DNA of 64,000 nucleotides from Fibrobacter sp. GTDB lineage: Bacteria; Fibrobacterota; Fibrobacteria; Fibrobacterales; Fibrobacteraceae. Positions 29,843 through 38,690 of the stretch are shown here, one piece after another. Both the position numbers and the translations under genes were made by a program. The stretch lies in NCBI GenBank assembly GCA_017503015.1, contig JAFVTX010000049.1:22904-86903 (forward strand), written 5' to 3'. The notes under the pieces are model-generated. The model saw only the letters and a program-made list of their open reading frames with translations, was not told the DNA's origin and made no database searches. Every line of letters starts with the position of its first letter. The first letter of the stretch is position 1.

Positions 29843-30877
29843 ATGAACTACTTGGACAGAAACGAATTCAACTTCAAGCCTTCCCAGAAGGTGCTGGATG
29901 CCGTCAAGAATTTTGACCCTGAACTGCTCTGCTTCTACACCCGCATCTATGACGAGGGCAAAAAGAGTATCTTCTCGGTAAAGCTTAGCGAAATCTACAA
30001 CGTGCCCGAAGAACAGGTGCTGCTGGGTTACGGTGGCGAAGACATTTTGAAGAACGCTGTCCATTACTACCTGATGAAGGGCGACAATAAGACCATCATG
30101 ATTCCGGAATTTTCGTGGTGGTACTACAACCGCATCGCCGGTGAATGCGGCGGTTCTTTTGAAATGTATCCGCTCCACGAAAAGGAAGACACCTTCGCCT
30201 ATGACGTAGACGAGGTCATTGCGCTTACCAACAAGATTCACCCGCGCATGCTCTTGCTCGCCTCACCGAATAACCCGACGGGCAACTGTCTTACGCCAGA
30301 CGAAATCGGCCGCATCATGGAAAATATCCCGAACGATACCATGGTGCTGATTGACGAAGCCTACGCTTCCTTTATCACGACCGATACCGCCTACATTGCG
30401 CCCCTCGTGAACAAGTATTCGAACCTGATTATTTCCCGCACCCTTTCCAAGTTCTTTGGTCTCCCGGGACTGCGCATGGGCTTTGGCTTTATGGGCAAGG
30501 GCCACGAATCGTTCCTGAGCTACGCCAACAAGTACCTGGGTTACAACCGCTTCAGCGAAGCGGTGGCCATGGCCGCTATCGAAAGCGAAGATCACTACCG
30601 CAAGGTCGCCGACGAAATGGAATGGGACCGCCAGCTGTTCAAGAAGGAACTTGGCAACCTGCCGGGATTCAAGGTGTACAAGAGTGTGGCCAACTTCATC
30701 TTGATCAAGTACCCGACCCGCATCAAGGAAGCCTTGCAGAAGGCCATGGCCGAGCAGGATTACAAGATCAAGTTCATGAGCGACAAGGGTCTCGAAGACT
30801 GCCTGCGCATTACCTTGGGCCGTAAGGAACAGATTCAGGTGGTGGTGGACACTATCAAGCGTTGTGCCGCCCTATGA
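29843..30877 (+). CDS. Fold-type I PLP aminotransferase, histidinol-phosphate type
   Basis: 344 residues. PLP motifs are LASPNNPTGNCLTP (about 133-146), MVLIDEAYASF (about 166-176) and the lysine in SRTLSKFFGLPGLRMGFGFM (Lys about 200). These resemble HisC and CobD. There are no other his genes, so histidine synthesis is unlikely; encoded between LicD and a cytidylyltransferase, it probably makes the amino-alcohol or amino-phosphonate head group that is then activated as a CDP donor. That role is inference. The next gene overlaps its stop by ATGA. A TATATTTAA at about 29794 could be a -10. Confidence 0.8.
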   Translation: MNYLDRNEFNFKPSQKVLDAVKNFDPELLCFYTRIYDEGKKSIFSVKLSEIYNVPEEQVLLGYGGEDILKNAVHYYLMKGDNKTIMIPEFSWWYYNRIAGECGGSFEMYPLHEKEDTFAYDVDEVIALTNKIHPRMLLLASPNNPTGNCLTPDEIGRIMENIPNDTMVLIDEAYASFITTDTAYIAPLVNKYSNLIISRTLSKFFGLPGLRMGFGFMGKGHESFLSYANKYLGYNRFSEAVAMAAIESEDHYRKVADEMEWDRQLFKKELGNLPGFKVYKSVANFILIKYPTRIKEALQKAMAEQDYKIKFMSDKGLEDCLRITLGRKEQIQVVVDTIKRCAAL

Positions 30878-31602
30878 TTGCCGTAATTCTTGCAGCCGGA
30901 ATGGCGAAGCGCTTGCGCCCGCTCACCGATAACACGCCCAAGTGCCTTTTGGACGTGAAGGGCCGTTCCCTTTTGGAACGTTCCATGGACGCAATCATGG
31001 CCGCCGGCGTTCGCGATTTCGTGATCGTGACGGGTTACCTGAACCACATGATCGAAGACTTCGTGAAAAGCCATTACGGCGATTCCATTCGCGTGACCTT
31101 CATCCACAACGCGCTTTACGATTCCACGAACAACATCTATTCGCTGTGGCTTGCAGGCCAGGCGGTTGCCGGCAAGGAATTCCTGCTGCTGGATAGCGAC
31201 CTGCTTTACGATCCGCAGATTGTAAAAAACGTGCTTGCATCCAAGGCCGCAAACGTGCTTACGCTGATTCGCCATGAGCTGGGCGAAGAAGAGATGAAGG
31301 TGGTCCTGGGTGCCGACGGAAACATTTCCGAAATCAGCAAGACATGCTCCCCGAAGGCCGCCGCAGGCGAAAGTCTCGGCATCGAGAAGATCGGTGCGGC
31401 TTATTCAACCGCCCTCTACGCCGAACTTGAAAAGATGATGAACGTGGAACACCTGGAAAACACGTTCTACGAGCTGGCCTTTGAACGCCTGATTCCGCAG
31501 GGCCATACCTACACCGTGTGGGATGCATCGGACTATTTCTCCTGCGAACTCGATACGGTTGAAGATTTTGAAAACGCAAAGTCCACGATTCCGCTGGATT
31601 AG
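30874..31602 (+). CDS. licC: LicC-like choline-phosphate or amino-alcohol cytidylyltransferase
   Basis: About 242 residues. Start at 30874 overlaps the aminotransferase stop (ATGA). The nucleotidyltransferase motif is AVILAAGMAKRLRPLTDNTP, then KCLLDVKGRSLLERS; downstream are NNIYSLWLAGQAV, LLLDSDLLYD, and the acidic C-terminus SCELDTVEDFENA. It transfers CMP from CTP to a phosphorylated alcohol. LicC-like is by fold and context with LicD; the real substrate could be 2-aminoethylphosphonate or another phospho-amino-alcohol. Confidence 0.82.
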   Translation: MIAVILAAGMAKRLRPLTDNTPKCLLDVKGRSLLERSMDAIMAAGVRDFVIVTGYLNHMIEDFVKSHYGDSIRVTFIHNALYDSTNNIYSLWLAGQAVAGKEFLLLDSDLLYDPQIVKNVLASKAANVLTLIRHELGEEEMKVVLGADGNISEISKTCSPKAAAGESLGIEKIGAAYSTALYAELEKMMNVEHLENTFYELAFERLIPQGHTYTVWDASDYFSCELDTVEDFENAKSTIPLD

Positions 31603-31627
31603 CAAACTTTGACGGGGAGTGTTGCCC

Positions 31628-32665
31628 ATGACCAAATACCTTTTTGTTCTGACCAGTTCCCCGAAGGATTTTTTCTGCGAACAGACGCTGGTGGCCATCG
31701 CCTCTTTGCGGGTGCATAACCCGGGCGCCTTCGTGACGCTTTTGACCGACGACAAGACGGCAGAAACTTTGGTCGGTCCCCGCGCAGTTTTGAAGGACGC
31801 TGTGGATGAGTTGAAGGTTTTGACCCTCGACGAGAAGTTCACGCCCATGCTCCGTTCCCGTTACCTCAAGACGGTCATGCGCAACGTGGTCGACGGCGAT
31901 TTCCTGTACATGGATTCCGACATCGCCATCGTGGGTGACCTTTCCATTCCCGAAGAATGGAAAGGCGGCATCTATGCGGTGCTGGACTTTCACACCAACC
32001 TTTCGAAGGCGATTAACCGCAAGAAGGTGCTGAACAACGCGAAGATGATGGGATTCTCGCCGATTCTGAACGACGAGATTTTCAACGGGGGCGTGATGTT
32101 TGCAGCAGACACTCCCGAAGCACGCAAATTCTTCGAAACCTGGCACGAGCTGTGGCTCTATTGCGTGTCCAAGAACTTCCCCTACGACATGGCGAGCCTC
32201 GCCGAAACGAATTTCAAGTTTAATTACATCACCAAGAAAATGCCCGGTGGTTGGAACTGCCAGCTGGCCTACGGCAACAGGTTCTTGCCCACGGCGAAGG
32301 TGCTGCACTTTTTCGGTTCGCGAATTATCGATACCCGCGGTCACAAGGTGCCTGCCAGCATGGATTTGTTCCTGCCCAAGATTTTGCGCAAGGACTTCTA
32401 CACTAACCTGAAGAACATTCCGGTGAAGGTCAATGCCGACAAGAGCATTACCATCAACGAGTATCATGACGACGTGATTGCCCACGCCAAGGAAGAGTTT
32501 GAATTCCAGACCCGCAAGGTGGGTGCGGCGGGCGCCTACATTATCCGCAGCTACGCCTTCGCCAAATCGCTCGCCTGGATTTACAAGAAGATGCCGTTCC
32601 TCGTGTTCCCGCTGAGAATTTTGGGAACGCTTCTCGGGAAGGATAATCGCGGGGGCCGCAAGTGA
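31628..32665 (+). CDS. Glycosyltransferase, GT8-like (GT-A fold)
   Basis: About 345 residues from ATG 31628 (GGGGAG lies nine bases upstream). GT-A features are KYLFVLTSSPKDFFCEQTLV, FLYMDSDIAIVGDLSIPEEW (DxD in MDSD) and FNGGVMFA. These match the GT8-type set that uses nucleotide-sugar donors with a divalent metal. The C-terminus has hydrophobic helices that could associate with the membrane. The next gene overlaps its stop by four bases (GTGA). Confidence 0.72.
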   Translation: MTKYLFVLTSSPKDFFCEQTLVAIASLRVHNPGAFVTLLTDDKTAETLVGPRAVLKDAVDELKVLTLDEKFTPMLRSRYLKTVMRNVVDGDFLYMDSDIAIVGDLSIPEEWKGGIYAVLDFHTNLSKAINRKKVLNNAKMMGFSPILNDEIFNGGVMFAADTPEARKFFETWHELWLYCVSKNFPYDMASLAETNFKFNYITKKMPGGWNCQLAYGNRFLPTAKVLHFFGSRIIDTRGHKVPASMDLFLPKILRKDFYTNLKNIPVKVNADKSITINEYHDDVIAHAKEEFEFQTRKVGAAGAYIIRSYAFAKSLAWIYKKMPFLVFPLRILGTLLGKDNRGGRK

Positions 32666-33870
32666 ACCTGCTTTTCAATCTCGTGGCGGTACAGCCGATT
32701 CATAGCGCCAAGTTCCACGGCGGCGGCTCTTACGGCGAAGTGATTTTCTGGGCGCTGGTCAAGCGCGGCGAGCAGTTCAGCTGCGCCTATGACAGCAAAA
32801 AGTACCTGGATCCGGCGATTGTCGATGCGTGCAAAACGCAGAATATTCCGCTGTTCGATATCAGCGAAAAAACACCGCAGCAGATTATTGACGAAAACCA
32901 GATTGATACCTTCTATACGCCGCTTTATTCCCTCGAAAAAAAATGGGCGATAGACGTAAAGGATTTCGTGTTTACCTGGCATGGCGTGCGTGCGCTAGAA
33001 ATGCAGTATAGCTGGGCAGGTGTAGGTTTTGCCAAGAAACTCGGACAAAAGTTTGAGGCGCTGGTGCGTTACCGCGAAAGCTGGAAAAAGTATTTCTACA
33101 AGCCCAAGTACCAGGACTTGGCGCGGCGCATGGCGGAGTCGCTGACTTCGGGACCGGACGGTCGCAAGGTGCGTACCATTACGGTGAGCGAGCACAGCCG
33201 TGCCTCCATCAAGGCGTTCTTCCCGGAACTCATGGACCTGGAAATTCCGGTGTTCTACAGCCCCATGAGGTCATATGAACCCGAAGGATTCCTGCCGCCG
33301 GGTGTTACTGCGAAAAAGTACTTCTTGCTTACGAGCGGAGCCCGCTGGGAAAAGAACAACCTGCGCGCCGCCCGCGCGTTCGATGAACTGGTGGGCATGT
33401 ATGAATCGCAGGGCAAATCCTTTGATTACAAGATGGTCATTACCGGGGCCGCAAACCCCAAAGCCTATTTGCGCCACCTCAAGCATAAAGACCGCTTTGT
33501 ACTGCTCGGCTATGTGGAAAACAAGGAACTGGAGTTCTTGCACAAGAATGCATACGCGTTCGTGTTCCCGAGCTTGAACGAGGGCTTTGGCTACCCGCCG
33601 GTGCAGTCCATGCGTTACGGCGTACCCGTAGCGGCGAGTGGCACGACTTCCATTCCCGAGGTCTGTGGCGATGCGGTGCTGTACTTTGACCCGTATTCCG
33701 TGAGCGAAATCAAGAACCGCCTGGTGCAACTGCTCGACGCCCGCATCTATGCGGATTTTGCAGAACGCGCCCCGAAACGCTACGCGCAGGTTCACGCCCG
33801 CCAGGCCGAAGATTTGGAAAAGGCTGTAGATTTTATATTGAACCCGGACGGTAAAGCGTCGCCCCTTTAA
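32662..33870 (+). CDS. Glycosyltransferase, GT4-like (GT-B fold)
   Basis: 402 residues. Starts with GTG overlapping the previous stop. The GT-B signature near residue 305-345 reads AFVFPSLNEGFGYPPVQSMR, followed by GTTSIPEVCGDAVLYFDPYS, where GT4 enzymes usually have E-x7-E; here the second Glu is replaced by Gln (EGFGYPPVQ). The N-terminus contains HGGGSYGEVIF, part of the acceptor side. It presumably adds a sugar to the surface glycan. The C-terminal third has the ATP-grasp-like NPDGKASPL end and no membrane helix. Confidence 0.8.
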   Translation: MNLLFNLVAVQPIHSAKFHGGGSYGEVIFWALVKRGEQFSCAYDSKKYLDPAIVDACKTQNIPLFDISEKTPQQIIDENQIDTFYTPLYSLEKKWAIDVKDFVFTWHGVRALEMQYSWAGVGFAKKLGQKFEALVRYRESWKKYFYKPKYQDLARRMAESLTSGPDGRKVRTITVSEHSRASIKAFFPELMDLEIPVFYSPMRSYEPEGFLPPGVTAKKYFLLTSGARWEKNNLRAARAFDELVGMYESQGKSFDYKMVITGAANPKAYLRHLKHKDRFVLLGYVENKELEFLHKNAYAFVFPSLNEGFGYPPVQSMRYGVPVAASGTTSIPEVCGDAVLYFDPYSVSEIKNRLVQLLDARIYADFAERAPKRYAQVHARQAEDLEKAVDFILNPDGKASPL

Positions 33871-33876
33871 TTGTCA

Positions 33877-33894
33877 TCCCCGCGCAGGCGGGGA
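33877..33894. repeat. REP-like palindrome between the GT4 and sulfatase genes
   Basis: TCCCCGC (33877-33883), loop GCAG, GCGGGGA (33888-33894). It occupies the short gap between two glycan-locus genes and is likely transcribed with them. Confidence 0.88.
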
Positions 33895-33912
33895 CCTTCC
33901 TTGCTTTTGCCT

Positions 33913-35931
33913 ATGCGTCTGATTGATAAAATAATTTCTTATTTGAAAAATCCCTTCCTCGCAATGGCACTCATTGCCCTTGTGGTGCAGAGCGTCTTGC
34001 TGGTGTTTTTCTACAGCTTGCCTGATCCCTTGGGACTTTCGATGGCCGAGATGTTCGAGGGCAAGACCCTCTGGCAGATTTTCATGGCCTTCGGAGCCAT
34101 TCTCGTAATGGCCGCCCTTTTCGGGTTTGCACGGGCTCCCCGCGGGCTTGCCATCTTTTACGCGCTCTACTTCTTTATTGCCATCGCGGACTATGATGTT
34201 TTCCGTTTTTCACATCAACGGCTTTCTTATTCGTTCTTGCGCACGTATTTTCACATTTCAAACATCACCGATGCCACGACGGTTTCTACGCTGGGCGGAG
34301 ATTTGCTCGGAACGGTGCTGTGGGTTTCGATGGTTGTGCTTTGCTTTTCTGGCGCCATCGCTTATGTAATTGCATACTCGCTCAGGCTCCATAAACAGCG
34401 CCACACGCTCGTGTTGAATAATGCGGGCGGCGCTTGGAAGCCCGCCTCCCAAAAAACGCCTGTCGCGATGTTCGCCATTGGCATGGCTCTATCGCTAACG
34501 CCGCTCGTGCTGTTCCTTACGGGCACTCGCGGCTGGATTGAAATCCCGGTGACGCACACGAAGGTGGATATGCGCTTTACGCTGGGCAAGCATACTCTTA
34601 CGGCGCCCATCCTGCACATCGCTGCGGTTGAAACTTTTGAGTTCATTCACGACAACGCCAAAATCACCGAAGAACTAGTGAACGATTTGGACGCTTTCTT
34701 GCCGAAGGATTTTGCGACAGGTCGCAGCGATGCTCTGGAACTTCCGATGTACCGCAATGCCCCCGCCCACGAATACAAGGCGAAAAAGCCCTACAACATC
34801 GTGTTCATTATGGGCGAATCGTTCAAGGGCCGTATCTTCAACAAGATGCTCGCGGGCGATACGGCAGTGGCGCCGAATATTTGGAAACTTGCAAACGGTG
34901 ACTACTACGAAAAAGATTCCGCCGGCAATACGCTGGGTGGCGGGCTCTGGTTCAAGAACGCTTTTAGCGGCGGCTACCCCACCGTGCGCGGCACCATGGC
35001 CACCTACATGGGGTTCCCCTCGCATCCCAACCGCGACGTGCCCAGTTTCTATGCGGCGAACAAGTTCAAGGGCTGGCCTGAATTTTTAACAAATTATCAC
35101 CGCACCTATGCGACCGTTTCTAACCCGGTTTTTGACCATACCCTCCCCTTCATTGAAAAATTTTTCGGCAAGGATTGGCACCTGATTGGCGAAGAAAAAA
35201 TCGAAGGTTCTGCAGACAGCCTGGGAGTGGATCTCGCCATTGATTTGCTCAACATGATGCCTGCGGACAGCTCCTGGGAACTTTCGTTCAACACCATTTC
35301 TTCGCATATTCCGTTCTACGGCTACCCCGATGCTTATGCCGAAAAACCCGAAGACGCCATGATTCGCTACCGCAATGCGATACGCTATACCGACCAGCAG
35401 CTCGGGCGATTCTTCGAAGCTCTCTCCACACGCCCCGATTTCAAAAATACGGTAATTATTATTTTAGGCGACCACGACACTCCCGTAGATTCCGTAGATT
35501 ATCTGGTTCCGCAACCGCTTGGTCTTTCGGCTTCGCAAATCTTTATCGGGTTTTTCTCGGCTAACACAGCTCTCTTTAATGGGCTTACCATTCGCGAAGA
35601 TGTGGCCTCGCAACTGGATTTAGGGCCCACGATTTTTGACTTGGCTCAGGTCCGTGAACCGAACCATTTCTGGGGTTATGACTTGCTTACGCAGGAGCGC
35701 CCTGCAGAACAGCCGTCGGTTTTCTTCTCGCAGAATGCCTACTACCTAGGCTTCCGCGACCATGTGCTTGCAGGGGGCCTCGAAAACGAGGATGTGTACC
35801 GCGCCGCCCCCGGTGGCGAATCCCCGTATGCGCTCACGACGGATGCAAGCGACCTTGCTTGGAAAGAGAAGGCGGTGGGGGCTGCGAGGGCCGTGCGTTC
35901 CGTGCTCCGCAACGACATCATGATGCCGTAG
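33913..35931 (+). CDS. LtaS-like membrane sulfatase (phosphoglycerol or similar transferase)
   Basis: 672 residues from ATG 33913; the upstream stretch of this frame runs through a palindromic repeat and is not used. Four or five membrane helices (10-200: LAMALIALVVQSVLLVFFYS, FMAFGAILVMAALFGFA) precede a periplasmic alkaline-phosphatase-fold domain: NIVFIMGESFKGRIFNKML (metal ligands in GES), SGGYPTVRGTMATYMGFPSH (probable Thr nucleophile in PTVRG), and IIILGDHDTP (His/Asp ligands). The LtaS/EptA class transfers phospho-groups to glycans or lipids. A terminator follows at 35977-36009. Function in this locus: likely decorates the exported glycan. Confidence 0.82.
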   Translation: MRLIDKIISYLKNPFLAMALIALVVQSVLLVFFYSLPDPLGLSMAEMFEGKTLWQIFMAFGAILVMAALFGFARAPRGLAIFYALYFFIAIADYDVFRFSHQRLSYSFLRTYFHISNITDATTVSTLGGDLLGTVLWVSMVVLCFSGAIAYVIAYSLRLHKQRHTLVLNNAGGAWKPASQKTPVAMFAIGMALSLTPLVLFLTGTRGWIEIPVTHTKVDMRFTLGKHTLTAPILHIAAVETFEFIHDNAKITEELVNDLDAFLPKDFATGRSDALELPMYRNAPAHEYKAKKPYNIVFIMGESFKGRIFNKMLAGDTAVAPNIWKLANGDYYEKDSAGNTLGGGLWFKNAFSGGYPTVRGTMATYMGFPSHPNRDVPSFYAANKFKGWPEFLTNYHRTYATVSNPVFDHTLPFIEKFFGKDWHLIGEEKIEGSADSLGVDLAIDLLNMMPADSSWELSFNTISSHIPFYGYPDAYAEKPEDAMIRYRNAIRYTDQQLGRFFEALSTRPDFKNTVIIILGDHDTPVDSVDYLVPQPLGLSASQIFIGFFSANTALFNGLTIREDVASQLDLGPTIFDLAQVREPNHFWGYDLLTQERPAEQPSVFFSQNAYYLGFRDHVLAGGLENEDVYRAAPGGESPYALTTDASDLAWKEKAVGAARAVRSVLRNDIMMP

Positions 35932-35976
35932 GGCTAATCACTCCATCAGTCGTAATTGACCGAATATCAACAACTT

Positions 35977-36009
35977 GGGTCGCAAATCGTGCCGTCTGCG
36001 ACCCTTTTT
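35977..36009 (+). terminator. Terminator of the glycan locus
   Basis: GGGTCGCA (35977-35984), 12-base loop, TGCGACCC (35997-36004), followed by TTTTTATT. It lies 45 bases after the sulfatase stop. Confidence 0.88.
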
Positions 36010-36024
36010 ATTATATTGCTCCCT

Positions 36025-38652
36025 ATGGCTAACAAAAAATCACTTCCTGAAAGATTTTCCAACTGGTACATTCCCCTGATTTGCAAACACAAGTACAAGG
36101 CCCTGGCCTTTTACTTGGTCTTGGCGCTCCTTTTTGCGATTCCCATTTTATTCAAGCCGGGACTCAAGCTAGATGCCGACCTTTCGCACCTGCTGCCCGA
36201 GGGCACCCCCAGCGTGAAAGCCCTCGAAGAATCGTACCAGCGTTTCGGTTCCACCGACAAGTTCATGATTGCCATCCAAAGCGAAGACGTGAACCTGGTG
36301 GTGGCCCTGCAGGATTCCATCGCCGATTACATCCACAAGAATTGGGAAGGCGACTACGTTTCCACCCAGGTCGATAATGACAACCAGTTCTTCAAGGATA
36401 ACGCGCTTCTCTATTTGCCCATAAAGCACCTGGAACACATCCGCGACAACCTGGAAGACCTGCAGCTTGAAATTGGTCGCAAGAGCGGCCCGCTGGTAGT
36501 TGACCTGTTGGACGAGCCTTCGACAAATTCAGGGACCGATAGTGCGACAACAGCCGAACCCGCGAAAAAGGAACGGGTCTGGATTGACGAGAACCTGCCG
36601 CAGGAACTGGGTCTCCCCGACGAAGCGGTGAGCGCCTTTGACGCCTTTTTCAAGAAAGACAAGGGCGACACCATCGATACGAAGGCCGCCTCGGACGAAG
36701 AAGTGGAATGGGATTCCAAGTCAACGATTCCTTCTGAACTCAAGAACCGCCTGATTGGTTCCCCGCGCCCGGACAGCACCGGAAAGATTCTCTACAACGG
36801 CGTGGTGAACGCGAAGCTCATCAAGCCTTCTACCGACTATGAATTCGTGACCCACATCTTGGCCCGTACCGATTCCCTGCTGGCCTATTTCAGCAGCAAG
36901 ACCTACCCCGTTCCCACACGCTTTACGGTGGAAGGCACCTACGAGGGCCTCAAGGAAGTGGACGAAGTGGCCAATGATTCCGTATTCTCCTTCGCCATCA
37001 GCCTGGTGCTTATCATCTTCCTCACGATTTTCTTCTTCAGGAGCGTAAAGGGCCCGATTCTCGTGACGGCATCGGTGCTCTACGCCTGCCTCCCGACGCT
37101 TGCGTTCACGGCTCTCTTCTACGGCAAGCTGAACCCCTTCACAGTGTTTGTGGCCTCCATTATTCTGGGTATTGGTATCGACTACTCAATTCACATTTTG
37201 GGCACTTCGCAGAAACTATTGCACAAGTACGCGACCTTAGAAGAAGTGCTGGAACATGCCCAGAGGAAAATGCTCAAGCCATTCATTCTCGCAAGTTTCA
37301 CGACAATTGCCGCCTTCCTTACGCTCCTTGCCGCACACTTCCGCGGGTTCTATGAGTTCGGCGTGGTGGCCTCCGTAGGCGTATTCTTCAGCATGCTCAC
37401 CTCTGTGCTTGTGCTCCCCGTCTTTATCAAGTGCATGGGCGGAATCCCGAAGGCACCGGACAACTCCTTATTGCCCAAGTCCTGGGACGAAGCGAAAATT
37501 TTACGTTTCTTCAAGTATGCAGCCCTTGCGGGATTTGCCCTAGGTGCAGTGTCGCTCTGGTTCGCACAGGATGTAGACTTTGAGCATAACCTCCGCAACC
37601 TGCGTCGCGTCTCGACGAACGTGACGGCCTCGAAGAACAAGATTTCTACGAAGGTGACCCGCGCGACAGGCAAGGCGGTAACGTCGACACCGGCAGCCGT
37701 GATGGGGAGTAAGCCCGAACAACTGGACAAGCTTTACGATACCCTGATGGTGCGCCTGCACGTGGAACACGATTCAACCCTCGGAAGTTTCCTCACCCTC
37801 AAGAGTTTCGTTCCGCCAAAAGATTCCCAGGAAGCCCGCCTCGAAATCATCGAAGAAATCCGCGACCTTGTAGAGGCCCGCGTGTTTGATCGTGCCGAGG
37901 GCGAAGATTCCGTGAATATTGCGAACCTGCGCAAGCTATCCTCTGTAGAGAAAACCTTTACCGCCGAAGATGTCCCGAGCTGGACTCTTGACCTGTTGCG
38001 AGAAAAGGACGGCAGCTATGGAAAAATCGGCTTTATCTACGGTGATTTTCCCAGCTGGGATGCCCACGCGTTGCACCGATTCCAGGAACGCTACGGCCAT
38101 TGGAACTTTGACGGCGAAGACCTGCGCACCTTCTCTTCGCAGTTCATTCTCTCTGATGTGATTGACTCCGTGAAGAAGGATAGCTTCAGGCTTGCGCTGG
38201 TCATCATCCTCGTGATTTTCGGCACGCTGGTCATTTCTTTCCGCAAGCCGAAACTCTTCTTGGCAGGCTGTATTTCCTTTGGCATGGGAACACTCCTCAC
38301 CCTCGGGCTTCTCGGGTTCCTCACCGACATGTTTGAATTCGGGAAAATCAGCATCTACAACGTGATTGTAATCCCAATGTCACTCGGTATCGGCATCGAC
38401 GCCACCATCCACATGATTACCTCATGGATAGGCGACAAGGACCTGACGCTCCGTCAGCTGATGGACACCACCGGTCGCAACGTGATGGCAAGTTCTACCA
38501 CGACGATTGCGGGCTTTGTCGGGTTCCTGTTCACCACCCACCGCGGCCTCAAGGGTATCGGCGACCTGGCCTGCATCAGCATTGCCATGTTCCTGATTAC
38601 AAGCATCATCTTTACGATGTACCTGTGCGGTTCTTGGCTGAAAAAGAAATAA
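36025..38652 (+). CDS. RND/MMPL-type (HAE3) exporter
   Basis: About 875 residues from ATG 36025. No Shine-Dalgarno site is visible; a TATATT stands eight bases before the ATG. Two halves each contain one membrane helix plus a periplasmic loop and a bundle of five helices, with the charged motifs FVASIILGIGIDYSIHILG and VIPMSLGIGIDATIHMITSW that carry proton relay. The first loop is Asp/Ser-rich. HAE3/MMPL exporters (HpnN, MmpL) move hydrophobic lipids. No adaptor is nearby, so it may act alone on a lipid. It lies just after the glycan locus but behind a terminator. Confidence 0.88.
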   Translation: MANKKSLPERFSNWYIPLICKHKYKALAFYLVLALLFAIPILFKPGLKLDADLSHLLPEGTPSVKALEESYQRFGSTDKFMIAIQSEDVNLVVALQDSIADYIHKNWEGDYVSTQVDNDNQFFKDNALLYLPIKHLEHIRDNLEDLQLEIGRKSGPLVVDLLDEPSTNSGTDSATTAEPAKKERVWIDENLPQELGLPDEAVSAFDAFFKKDKGDTIDTKAASDEEVEWDSKSTIPSELKNRLIGSPRPDSTGKILYNGVVNAKLIKPSTDYEFVTHILARTDSLLAYFSSKTYPVPTRFTVEGTYEGLKEVDEVANDSVFSFAISLVLIIFLTIFFFRSVKGPILVTASVLYACLPTLAFTALFYGKLNPFTVFVASIILGIGIDYSIHILGTSQKLLHKYATLEEVLEHAQRKMLKPFILASFTTIAAFLTLLAAHFRGFYEFGVVASVGVFFSMLTSVLVLPVFIKCMGGIPKAPDNSLLPKSWDEAKILRFFKYAALAGFALGAVSLWFAQDVDFEHNLRNLRRVSTNVTASKNKISTKVTRATGKAVTSTPAAVMGSKPEQLDKLYDTLMVRLHVEHDSTLGSFLTLKSFVPPKDSQEARLEIIEEIRDLVEARVFDRAEGEDSVNIANLRKLSSVEKTFTAEDVPSWTLDLLREKDGSYGKIGFIYGDFPSWDAHALHRFQERYGHWNFDGEDLRTFSSQFILSDVIDSVKKDSFRLALVIILVIFGTLVISFRKPKLFLAGCISFGMGTLLTLGLLGFLTDMFEFGKISIYNVIVIPMSLGIGIDATIHMITSWIGDKDLTLRQLMDTTGRNVMASSTTTIAGFVGFLFTTHRGLKGIGDLACISIAMFLITSIIFTMYLCGSWLKKK

Positions 38653-38690
38653 TTTAGGAAACTTAAGAGGTAACAGATAGTCTGTGGCGT

